A program made the position numbers and the translations under genes. Source: Scilla litardierei (Eukaryota; Streptophyta; Magnoliopsida; Asparagales; Asparagaceae). Taken from it: 64,000 bases of DNA. The DNA is taken from positions 169,522,807-169,586,806 of the forward strand of contig CM061141.1 of assembly GCA_030789695.1 (NCBI GenBank), written 5' to 3'. Below the pieces are notes generated by a model. That model ran no database searches and was not told where the DNA came from. It saw only the letters and a list, made by a program, of their open reading frames with translations. Below are positions 36,703 through 48,864 of this stretch, piece by piece (the first letter of the stretch is position 1; each line of letters opens with the position of its first letter).

Positions 36703-37867
36703 TGACAACTTGCATTTTATGGGTTTCATCCCCAATTTGCAAGTCAGTCGACTGATAAAATATTTACAGTCGCCTGTGAAATGGTCATCTATCGTCTGAA
36801 GTCGTAAGTGTAAAAGTTGCATTTTTCTCAGCTCCTTTCCATCTCTAGTGACAGTCACCTGCTGAAGGATATTCAGTCGCCTGTGAATTGCTCTACAGTC
36901 GTCTGTGCACAACTTGTAGTTTATAGGCTTCATCCCAATGTGCAAGTCAGTCGACTGATGAAGTTTTTACAGTCGCATGTCTATTTATAGTTGCTTGTGT
37001 AGCCTTCTACAGTCGCATGTCCTGACTCAGATTATAGTCGTTGGGAATTTTATAGCCGTTGACCAGTGGACTGTCAGTTGTTCATCAGTCGACTGCCTGT
37101 GCCGTAAACTGCCAAAATCTAGCCGTTGCAGATTTATTCATTTTGGATTTTTGCTTGGGTTTGAGGGTTTCTTTTGGCTTCCAATATATAGGAGACGGCT
37201 GAGTTCATTAGGACTCCTTGGAACTATTGAAGATCATTTGAGAATCATTAAGCCACTCTCAAACTCTTTCATTTAAGCTCATTCTCTCCTTCATGCATTG
37301 AAGTCAAGCTCAAGGGAAATCATCCAAGTGCTTTCAAGCTAATCTCATCACTTGGAGATCCTCTTCTATGCCTTGCATTCATTAATGAGTAAGTTCATCC
37401 CAAGTCATAGGTAAGAGTATTTGTTTTACTTTATGTTTTCAACCCTAATTCTCTTTGTGGGAATTAGATACTCTCTTTGTGGGAGTTTAGTGTCCTAGTG
37501 TAGGACTAACCCTAATTCTCTATGTGGGAGTTAGTAATTCTCTGTGTGAGAATTTGACCCTTAAGTAGGGTTGGTTTGGTTCTTGTATAGGACAAAATCC
37601 TCTGTGTGAGGTATCTCTTTGTGGGATTGTATTCACTTCTCTTTATGGGAATTCTTGTGAATATTGGTGTGGATGGACGTACCCATGTTTGGGGAACTAA
37701 GGTAAAATATTGTGTTTACGTTTGGATTGATTGTGTTGATTAATTCCACTTGTATTTATTATTTTGCATTTTCAAGTTAATTTTAATTGCACAATTTATT
37801 GCCATTAATCTATTCAACCCCTTAAAGAGTGTTTGTTGTTAGTATTGCAAGGTAGACGGTCCCTACA
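36703..37867 (+). mobile_element. LTR-like element (right copy), possible degraded solo LTR
   Basis: Mirror of 19,125-20,315, starting TGACAACTTGC and ending GGTCCCTACA. The CAGTCGACTG-type cluster covers about 36,740-37,100, and a TATA-like AATATATAGG follows at about 37,183. It is flanked by CCAGTTCCAAC and ATATTTTGGCC without a target duplication. The 5' part of U3 that the full LTRs at 53,446 and 58,535 carry ahead of their motif cluster seems missing. Because both arms share the same boundaries, insertion and trimming came before the inverted duplication. Confidence 0.65.
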
Positions 37868-39350
37868 ATATTTTGGCCTAATTTTGTCTTCTCTTATTCT
37901 CCAGTTAACGATTGCAATCTCCCGGTTCATACAGACATTTTTACGGATTTTTCTAAGCTCGGGATTATTTTCTACATTTTCTGGAAGGTATGGATCTTTT
38001 TATTACATTATATGAATTTTGTAGCTTAATTTTGTCTTTATTATTTTTAAGTTAAAGATGGCGATGTCCCTGTTCCAACGGACATCTTGGCCGATATTTT
38101 TGAGCTCATGACTATTTTCTACATGTTCTGTAAATATGTATATATTTTAAATGATATGATTTTTCTACCCTAATTTTGTCTTCTTTTATTTTTAATTGAT
38201 GATGGCGATGTCCCGGTTTCAAGGGAAATTTTTGCGGATTTTTCTGAACTCATGGCTATTTTCTACTTTTTATTTTAGATATGGATCTTTCTATTAAATG
38301 ATATGATTTTTATAGCCTACGTTTGTCTTTTCTTATTTTTCTCTTGAAAATGCCGGTTTCCCGGTTCCGATGGAAATTTTTGCGGATTTTTCTAACATCC
38401 GGGCTATTTTCTGTATTTTTTGGAATATAACGATCGTTTTATTTAATGTGATGATTTTTTTTCTAATTTTGTCTTCTCTTAGATTTTTGGTTGATGATGG
38501 CGATCTCCCGATTCCCACAGATATTTTTGAGGAATTTTATAAGCTCTGTGCTATTTTTTGTATTATCTGGAAGATATCGAACGTTTTATTAAATGATATG
38601 ATATTTTGGCCTAATTTTGTGTAGATTTTTCCGAGCTTGGGGATATTTTCAACATTTTATGGAAAATAAGAATCTTTATATTAAATGATATGATTAAATT
38701 TATGGCCTAATTTTGTCTTCTATTATTTTTCAGTTGAACATAACGATCTCCCGGTTCTAACGGACATTTTTGCGGATTTTCTATGCTATGTGCTATTTTC
38801 TTTATTTTATAGAAGATATGGATCTTTTTATTAAATGATATGATTTTTATAGCTTAAGTTTGTCTTCTATTATTTTTAAGTTGAAGATGTCGATCTCCCG
38901 GTTCCAACAGACATTTTTACAGATTTGTTTGTCGCTCAATGCTATTTTCTACATTTTATGGCAGATATGGATATTTTTATTAAATGATAAGATTTTTATA
39001 ACCTAATTTGTCTTCTCTTATTTTTCTAGTTGAAGATGGTGATCTTTATATTGAATGATTTGATTTTTGGCCTAATGTTGTCTTTCTTATATATCAGTTG
39101 AAGATGGCATTCTCTTGGTCCGAACAGACATTTTTGGGCATTTTTCTCAGCTTCGGGTTATTTTCCACATTTTCTAGAAGATATGGATCGTTTTATTAAA
39201 TGATATGATTTTTGGCCTAATTTTGTCTTCTCTTATTTTTCCGGTATAAGTTGGCGATCTCCCGGTTCCAACGGATATTTTTGCGGATAGTTCTGAGCTG
39301 CGGCTATTTTTCACATTTTGTGGAATATATGGATCGTTTTGTTAAATGAT

Positions 39351-39405
39351 ACCAGAGAGGACAAAATTAGGCCAAAATGTCCTTTGGAACCGGGAAATCA
39401 TGATC
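39351..39405 (-). repeat. Short flipped satellite block in array 4
   Basis: Begins after GTTAAATGATACC with AGAGAGGACAAAATTAGGCC and returns to plus at GATCTTTCGGTTTC. A closely related flip is present at 62,699-62,755. Confidence 0.75.
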
Positions 39406-40571
39406 TTTCGGTTTCAATGGACATTTTTGCAAAATTTCCTGAGATTGGAGTTATTTTCTGCATTTTCTAGAAGATATGGATCTTTTTATTAAATTATATG
39501 ATTTTTCTAGCCTAATTTTGTCTTCTCTTATTTTTCACTTGAAGATAGTGGTCTCCCAGTTCCAATGGACATTTTTGCGTATTTTTCTGACCACGAGACT
39601 ATTTTCTGTATTTTTCTGAAAGATATCGATCATTTTATAAAATGATATGATTTTGACCAATATTTATCTTCTCATATTTTTTCGTTGATGATAGCGATCT
39701 CCCAGTTCCAACGGATATTTTTGCGGATTTTTCTGAGCTCTGGGCTATTTTCTGTATTTTCTGGAAGATATCGACCATTTTATTAAATGATATGATTTTT
39801 GGCTGATAGCATGTCTTTTTTAAAAATTTAGCGATCTCCCGGTTCCGACAAATATTTTTATGGATTTTTTGAGCTCCGGGATATTTTGTACATTTTTTGG
39901 AAAATAATAATCTTTATATTAAATGATATGATCTTTATTGTCAAATTATGTCTTCCCCAATTTTTCATTTGAACATAGCGATCCCCGGTTCCAATGGACA
40001 TTTTTTCGGATTTTCTGAGATCGGTGCTATTTCTTTATTTTATGGAAGATATGGATGTTTTTATTAAATGATATTATTTTTATTATTTAAGTTTGTCTTC
40101 AATTATTTTTAAATTTAAGATGGCGATCTCCCAGTACCAACGGACATTTTTGCAGATTTTTCCGATGTCAGTGATATTTTCTGCATTTTTGAAAGATAAG
40201 AATCTTTTTTTAAATAATATGATTTTATAACCAAAGTTTGTCTTTTCTTATTTTTTAATTGAAGATGGCGATCGTTATAGAAGATGATTTTTTCGCCTAA
40301 TTTTGTCTTCTCATATATTTTAGTTGAAGATGGGATTCTCTCGGTCCCAAAGGACATTTTTGCGAATTTTTCCGAGCTCCGAGCTATTCTCCACATTTTC
40401 TGGAAGATATGGATTGTTTTATTAAATGATATGATTTTTGGACTAATTTTGTCTTCTCTTATTTTTCCTGTTGAAGTTGACGATCTCCCGGTTCCAACTG
40501 ACATTTTTGCGGATATTTTTGAGCTCCAGACTATTTTCCACATTTTTCGAAAGATGTGGATCGTTTTATTA

Positions 40572-40740
40572 AATGATATCGAAAAAGACAAATTTAGGCC
40601 AAAAATGTTTGTTGGAACCAGGAAATCGCCATCTTCAATTTAAAAATAAGAGAAGACAAAATTCGGAAACGGGAAATCACCATGTTCTTCTATAAAAATG
40701 TCCATTGTAACCGGGATATCGTCATCTTCAACTGAAAAGA
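40572..40740 (-). repeat. Flipped satellite block in array 4 (first)
   Basis: Starts after TTAAATGATATC with GAAAAAGACAAATTTAGGCC and ends before GATTTTTATATATCATTTTTTG. Mirror of 16,250-16,427; related to the block cut by the window end (63,932-64,000). Confidence 0.85.
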
Positions 40741-43700
40741 TTTTTATATATCATTTTTTGAGCTTGTTGCAATTTTCTACATTTTATGAAAGATAGCTAT
40801 CTATTTATTGAATGACATGATTTTCGGCCTAATTTTGTCTTCTTTTCCTTTTAAGTTGAAGATGGCGATCCCACTGTTCCATCAGACATTTTGTAGATAT
40901 TTCTTAGATCAGTGCTATTTTCTGTCTTTTCTGGAAGATATGGATTATTTTATTAAATGATATAATTTTTTGGTTAATTTTGTCTTCTCTTATTTAGTTG
41001 TTGAAAATATCGATCTCCCGGTTCCAACGGACCATTTTTTCGATTTTTACGAACTCTGTGATAATTTCTACATTTTCTGTATGATATAGACCTTTATATT
41101 AAATGATATGATTTTTAGGTTTAAATTTTGTCTTCTCTTATTTTTCTATTGAAAATGTCGATCTCTCGGTTCCAACAGATTGTTTGGACTTTTCTGTCTC
41201 GGTGCTATTTTCTAAATTTTATGGAAGATATGGATCTTTTTATTAATTGGTATGATTTTTATCATCTCTGTTTATCATCTCTTATTTTTTAGTTGAAGAT
41301 GGGGTCTCCCGGTTTAAACGGAAATGTTTGCAAATTTTTATGAGCTCGGGCTATTTTCTGCACTTTCTGGAAGATATGGATCGTTTGATATGATTTTTTA
41401 CCTAATTTTGGTTCTCTTATTTTTCATTGAAGATGGCGATCGTTTGGTTCCAACGGACTTTATTTGCAGATTTTTTTGAACTACGTGCTTTTTTCTACAT
41501 TTTCTGTAGGATATGAATCTTGATAAATGATATGTTTTTATAACCTAATTTTGTCTTCTCTTCTATTTTCAATTGAAGAAGGCGGACCCCATGTTCCAAC
41601 GGAATTTTTTGCGGTTTTTCTAAGCTCGGGGCTATTTTCTACAATTTCCATAAGATATGAATCTTTATATTAAATGATCTGATTTTTGTAGCCTAATTTT
41701 ATTTTCAACATTTTCTGTTTGATATGATTTTTACCTAATTTTGGCTTCTCTTATTATTTTCATTGAAGATGGTGATCACTTGGTTCCAATGGACTTATTT
41801 GTGGATTAGCTACGTGCTTTTTTTACATTTTCTGTAGGATATGAATCTTTATAAATGATATGATTTTTATAACCTAATTTTGTCTTCTCTTCTGTTTTCG
41901 GTTGAAGAAGATGGTCTCCATGTTCCAACGGACTTTTTGCGGTTTTTTCTAAGCTCCTGTTATTTTTTTACATTTTCTGTAAGATATGAACCTTTATATT
42001 AAATGATATGATTTTTGTAGCCTAATTTTATTTTTCTCTTATTTTTCAGTTGAATATGATGATCTCCCGATTCCAATGGACATTTTGCAGACTTCTCTGA
42101 GCTCCGGACTATTTTCTATATTTTCTGGAATATATGGATCTTTTTATTAAATGATATGATTTTTTGGCCTAATTTTTTCTTTCCATTGTTTAGTTAAGGA
42201 CGATGATCTCCTGGTTCCAACAGACATTTTTAGCAGATTTTCTGAGCTCGACACTATATTTTACATTTTCTGTAAGATATGGATCTTTATAATAAAAGAT
42301 ATAATTTTTAAATCCTAATTTTGTCTTCCCTTATTTTTCAGTTGTAATGGCGATATCCCAGTTCCATCGGACATTGTTGCAGATTTCTCAGAACTCGGGA
42401 TTATTTTCTTCATTTTCTGAAAGATATGGATGTTTTATTGAATGATATGATTTTTATAACCTAAGTTGATGGTGATATCCCGTTTTCAATGGAAAGTTTT
42501 GCATATTTTTATGAGCTTCAGCCTATTTTCCACATTTTTGCAAGACGTGGATAGTTTTATTAAATGATATGATTTTTTGGCCAAATTTTGTCTCCCCTTA
42601 TTTTCCAATTGAAGATGGCAACTCCCGGTTCCAACTGACATTTTTGCAGATTTTTCTGAGCTCAGGGCTATTTTCTATATTTTCTTGAAGATATGAATAT
42701 TTTATTACTTTATATGATTTTTGTAGGCTAATTTTGTCTTCTCTTATTTTTCAATGGAAGATGGCAATATTCCTGTTCCAACGAACATTTTTACCTATTT
42801 TTCTGAGCTCGAGACTAGTTTCTACATTTCTATAGGATATTGATATTTTTATTAGATGATATGATTTTTCTATCCTAATTTTGTTTTCTCTTTATTTTTT
42901 TAATTGAACATAGCGATCTCCTGATTTCAACGGAAATTTTTGCGAATTTTTTAACCTCGACGCTATTTTCTGCGTTTTATTGTCGATATGAATATTTTTT
43001 TAAAATATAAGATTTTTGTAGTCTACATTTATCTTCTCTCTCTCTTTTACTTGAAGACGGCAGTCTGCCAGTTCCAACATACATTTTTACGGATTTTTCT
43101 GAACTCGGGGCTATTTTCTGAATTTTCTGGAAGATACCGATCGTTTTATTACATGTTTTGATTTTTTGGCCTAATTTTTCTTTCTCTTGTTTTTTAAGTT
43201 GAAAATTCTAATCTCCAATTCCAACTGATATTTTGCCGATTTTTCGGAGCTCGGGGCTATTTGTACATTTTCTGAAAGATGTGGATCTTTTTATTAAATG
43301 TTATCATCGTTAGCCTAATTTTGTCTTCTCTTAGTTTAAGTTGAAGATGGGGATCTCACTGTTCCAACTGACATTTTGTCGATTTTTCTGAGAACGAGGC
43401 TATTTTTCTGCATTTTCTGGAAGATATGGATCGTTTTATGAAATGATATTATTTCTTGGTTTAATTTTGTCTTCGCTTATTTTTTTCGTTGAAAATATCG
43501 ATCTCCCGGTTCCAACGGACATTTTTGTGGACTTTTTCGAACTCTGGGATGATTTCTACATTTTCTGTATGATATGGACCTTTATATTAAATGATATCAT
43601 TTTTAGGTTTTAATTTTGTCTTCTCTTATTTTTTTTATTTAAAATGTCGATCTCTCGGTTCCAACAGACATTTTTTGGACTTTTCTGTCTCTGTGCTATT

Positions 43701-46700
43701 TTCTAAATTTTATGAAAGATATGGATCTTTTTATTAAATATATGATTTTTATCGTCTTTGTTTATCATCTCTTATTTTTCAGTTGAAGATAACAATTTCC
43801 CGGTTCCAACGGATATTTTTGCAGAATTTTATGATCTCCGGGCTATTTTCTACATTTTCTGTAAGATATGGATCTTTATATTAAATGATACGATTTTTAT
43901 ATCATAATTTTGTCTTCCCTTATTTTTTCCAGTTGAACATGGCGATCTCCCGGTTCCAACATACATTTTTGCAGATTGTTTTATAATTTGGTGCTATTTT
44001 CTACATTTTATGGAAGATATTGGTCTATATATTAAATGATACGATTTTTAGGATCTAATTTTGTCTTCTCTTATTTTTCTTTTGAAGATGGCGATCTCTC
44101 GGTTCAAACGGACATTTTTTCGGATTTTTCCGAGCTCGGTGATATTTTTTAAATTTTATGGAAGTTATGGATCTTTTTATTAAATGATCTTCTCTTATTT
44201 TTCAGTTGAAGATGGAGTCTCCTGGTTCAAATGAAAATTTTGCGAATTTTTATGAGCTCGGGTCTATTTTTTACATTTTCTGGAAGATATGTATCGTTTG
44301 ATATGATTTTTTGGTTTAATTTGGTCTTCTCTTATTTATTTGTTGAAGATGGCGACATCTTGATTCCAATAGACATTTTTGTGGATTTTTTTGAGCGAGC
44401 TATTTTCTACATTTTCTGTAAGATATGGTTCTTTGTAAATGATATGATTTTTATAGCCTAATTGTGTCATTACTTATTTTTCATTTGATGATGGCGATCT
44501 CCTGGATCCAACAAACTTTTTCACGAATTTCTTTGAGCTCGGGTCTATTTTCTACATTTTCTGAAAGATACATATTTTTTATTAAATGATATTATTTTTG
44601 GACTAATTTTGTTCTCTTTTTTTGGACGTAGAAGGCAATCTCCTAGTTCAAACTTACTTTTTAAACGATATTATTTTTGGACTAATTTTGTTCTCTTTTT
44701 TCGGTTGAAGAAGACGATCTTCCGGTTCCAACTTACTTTTTGGCGGATTTTTCTTAGCTCGGGGCTATTTTCTATATTTTCTGTAAGATATGGATCTTTA
44801 TTTTAAATGAAATGTTTATAGCCTAATTTTATCTTCTCTTATTTTTCAGTTGAATATGACAATCTCCCGGTTCCAACGGGCATTTTACGGACTTCTCTGA
44901 GCTCTGGACTATTTTCTACATTTTCTGAAAGATATGGTTCTTTTTATTAAATGATATGATTTTTGGCCTAATTTTGTCTTTCTTTTTTATTTGAAGATGA
45001 CGATCTCCCGGTTCCAACAAACAATTTACGGATTTTTTAAGCTTAGCGCTATATTTGACATTTTTAGTAAGATATGTATCTTTATATTTAATGATATGAT
45101 TTTTAAATCCTAATTTTGTCTTCTCTTATTTTTTCAGTCGTAGATGGCGATCTCCCGGTTCCATCGGATATTGTTGCAGATTTTTCTAAGCTTGGGTTAT
45201 TTTCTACATTTTCTGGAAGATATGGATGTTTTATTAAATGATATGATTTTAATATCCTACGTTTTTCTTCTCTTATTTTTCAGTTGAAGATGGCGATCTT
45301 TCGATTCCAACTGATATTTTCGCTGATTTTTCTGAGCTCGGGGCACTTTCTAAATTTTTTTGAAAGATATTGATCTTTTTATTAAATGATAGGATTTTTG
45401 GCCTAATTCTATATTCTCTTATTTTTCAATTGAAGATGGCGATCTCCCGGTTCAAACGGACATTCTTTGTATTTTTCTGAGCCCAGGACTATTTTCTACA
45501 TTTTCTGGAAGATTGGATCTTTTGTATCGAAATATAATATTTTATTTCCTAATTTTATCCCCTCTTATTTTTTAGTTGAAGATGGCGATTTCCCAGTTGC
45601 AATAGAAATTTTTGCAGATTTTTCTAAGGTCGAGTGTATTTTTAAATTTTATATAGTATATGGATCTTTTTATTAAATGATATGATTTTTATAGGCTAAT
45701 TTTATCTTCACTTATTTTTCAGTTGAAGATGGCAATCTCCACTAACCAACTGACATTGTTGCAGATTTTTTCGAATTCGGGCCAATTTCTACTTTTTATG
45801 GAAGATATGTATCTTTTTATAAAATACTATGATTTTTTGGCTTAATTTTGTCTACTCTTATTTTTCAGTTGAATATGACGATCTTTCGGTTCCAACGGAC
45901 ATTTCTATGGATTTCTGAGCTTGGGGCTATTTTCCGTATTTTGGAGAAAATATGGATTTTTATTAAATGATTTGATTTTTCTAGCCTAATTTTGTCATCT
46001 CTTATTTTTCACTTGAAGATGGCTGTCTCCCGGTTCCAACGGATGTTTTTGCAAATTTTTCCGACATCGAGGCGATTTTCTGTATTTTCTGAAAGATATT
46101 GATCATTTTATTAAATGATATGATTTTTGGCCAAATTTTATCTTCTATATTTTTTCGTTGATGATGGCGATCTCCCGGTTCCAACAGATATTTTTGCAGA
46201 TTTTTCTTAGCTCCGTGCTAGTTTTGTATTAACTGGAAGATATCGACCGTTTTATTAAATGATATGATTTTTGGCAGAATTTTGTTTTTTAATTGTTAAA
46301 TTCAGCGATCTCTCGATTTCAACGAATATTTTTGTGGATTGTTCTGAGCCCTGGACTATTTTCTATATTATCTGGAAGATATCGACCGCTTTATTAAATG
46401 ATATGATTTGTTAGCCAAATTTTGTTTTATTTTTTGGTTAAATTTAGTGATCTCCCGGTTCCGACAGATATTTATTCGGATTTTTTTGAGCTCGGTGATA
46501 CTTTCTACATTTTATGGAAAATAAGAATCTTCATGTTAAATAATTTGATTTTTATTGCGAACTTTTGTCTTCTATTATTTTTAAGTTGAACATAGCGATC
46601 TCCCAGTTCCAACGGACATTTTTTGGATTTTCTGAGCTTGGTGCTATTTTATTTATTTTATAGAAAATATGAATCTTTTTATTAAATGATATGATTATTA

Positions 46701-47127
46701 GCTTAAGTTTGTCTTCTATTATTTAAAGTTGAAGATGCGATCTCATGGTGTTCTAACTTACATTTTTGTGGATTTTTCTAAGCTCGGGGCTATTTTCTAA
46801 ATTTTATGGAAGATATGGAGCTTTTTATTAAATGAAATTATTTTAATAACTAATGTTTGTCTTCTCTAATATTTTAGTTCAAGATGGCATTCTCTTGGTC
46901 CCAAGGGACATTTTTGCTGATTTTTCTGAGCTCCAGGATTTTTCCACATTTTCTAGAAGATATGGATCGTTTAATTAATTGAAATGATTTTTTGGCCTAA
47001 TTTTGTCTTCTCTTATTTTTCCAGTTGAAGTTGGCGATCTTCCGGTTCCAATGGACATTTTTGCGGATATTTCTGAGATCCAGTCTTTTTTCCACATTGT
47101 GTGGAAGATATGGATCGTTTTATTAAA

Positions 47128-47290
47128 TGATCCATATGGAAAACAAAATTTGGCCAAAAAATGTTTGTTGGAACCGGGAAATCGCCATCTTCAACTGAAA
47201 TATAAGAGAAGACAAAATTCGGAAACATGAAATCACCATCTTCATCTATAAAAATGTCCATTGTAATATGGATATCGCAATCTTCGACTG
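47128..47290 (-). repeat. Flipped satellite block in array 4 (second)
   Basis: Starts at CATATGGAAAACAAAATTTGG and ends at CTGAAAAAGATTTTTATATATC. Mirror of 9720-9886. Confidence 0.85.
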
Positions 47291-48540
47291 AAAAAGATTT
47301 TTATATATCATTTTCCGAGCTTGGTGCTATTTTCAACATTTTATAAAAGATATGGATCTTTTTATTAAATGATACGATTTTTCTAGCCTAAAATTTTCTT
47401 CTCTTATTTTCCAGTTGAAAATGGCGATATCCCGGCTCCAATGGATATTTTTGCGGATTTTTCCGAGCTCCAGCATATTTTCCACATTTTTGGAAGACAT
47501 GGATCGTTTTATTAAATGATATGATATTTTGGCATAATTTTGTCTCCTCTTATTTTACTGTTGAAGATGGCGATCTCTTGATTCCAACAGACATTTTTAC
47601 AGATTTATTGAGCTCAAGGCTATTTTCTACATTTTATAGAATATATGGATCTTTTATTACATTATATGCTTTTTGTTTGCAAATTTTGTCTTCTCTTATT
47701 TTTTAGTTGAAGATGGAAATTTCCCAGTTCCAATGGACATTTTGCCGATATTTCAGAGCTCGAGACTAGTGTCTACATTTTCTGTAAGATATAAAACTTT
47801 TTATTAAATAATACGATTTTTCTATTCTAACGTTGTCTTCTCTATTTTCCAGTTGAAGATGGCAATCTGCCGGTTTCAACGGATATTTTTGCGAATTTTT
47901 CTGATCTTGACATTATTTTCTGCGTTTTATAGTCGATACGAATATTTTAATTAAATGATATGATTTTTATAGCCTACATTTATCTTCTCTTATTTTTCGC
48001 AGGAAGATCGCAGTCTCTTAGTTCCAACGGACATTTTTGCGGATTTTTCTGAACTCGGGGATATTTTCTGTATTTTCTGGAAGCTATCGATTATTTTATT
48101 AATTGTTATGATTTTTTGACGTAATTTTGTCTTCTCTTATTTTTTTCCGTTGATGATGGCGATCTCCAGGAACCAACAGATATTTTTGCGGATTTTTCCG
48201 AGCTATGGCCTATTTTCTGTATTATCTGGAAGATAACGATCGTTTTATTAAATGATAAGATTTTTTGGCTTAATTTTGTCTTCTCTTTTTGTTAAATTTG
48301 GGGATCTCTTGGTTTTGATGGATATTTTTGCGGATTTTTCCGAGATCCAGAATATTTTCTACATTTTATGGAAAATAAAAATCTTTATATTAAATGATAT
48401 GATTTTGATTGCCAAATTTTGTCTTCTCTTATTTTTAAGTTGAACACGGCGATCTTCCGATTCCAACGGACATTTTTTCGGATTTTCTGAGCTAGGTGTT
48501 ATTTTCTTTACTTTATGGAAGATATGGATCTTTTTATTAA

Positions 48541-48720
48541 CACTACTGGAAAATAGAGCAACAGCCACGGAACATCTGCCACGGAACAATTCCGTGGCAA
48601 ATATTTCTTTATTTGCCACGGACGATTCGTGGCTATTATTCCGTGGCTAAAATAGTAATAGCCACGGAAATTCAGTGGCAAATGCAAAATGGTAAGTGGA
48701 GATTATAGTTGCCACGTACG
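48541..48720 (+). repeat. CACTA terminus and subterminal repeats, right copy
   Basis: The terminal repeat is followed by at least six GCCACGG or CCGTGGC motifs, several as inverted pairs (for example GCCACGGAACAATTCCGTGGC, written here as two halves around AACAATT). These are likely binding sites for the transposition proteins. Confidence 0.88.
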
Positions 48721-48833
48721 CAACGAAAACCTGGCGGCAAATTTTGGCGGGTAAACGAAAAAACATAATGAAAATTTATTTCCTTACATAAAAATATAAC
48801 GAAAACGAAATTTTTTATAACAAAACCCAATTC

Positions 48834-48864
<31 letters not shown>

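Larger units (their letters stand above)
37868..48540 (+). repeat. Satellite array block 4
   Basis: Plus-strand monomers, mirror of block 1, almost the same length (10,673 against 10,648 bp). It ends at GGATCTTTTTATTAA directly against the CACTA terminus. The segment 38,985-40,643 is repeated in the same orientation at 62,343-64,000. Confidence 0.93.

Noticed and set aside
40284..40643. Open stretches reading VEDGDLPVPTDIFADFSELG and similar, many positions
   Set aside because: They are satellite monomers read in one frame; 148 is not a multiple of three, so the frame breaks at every unit.
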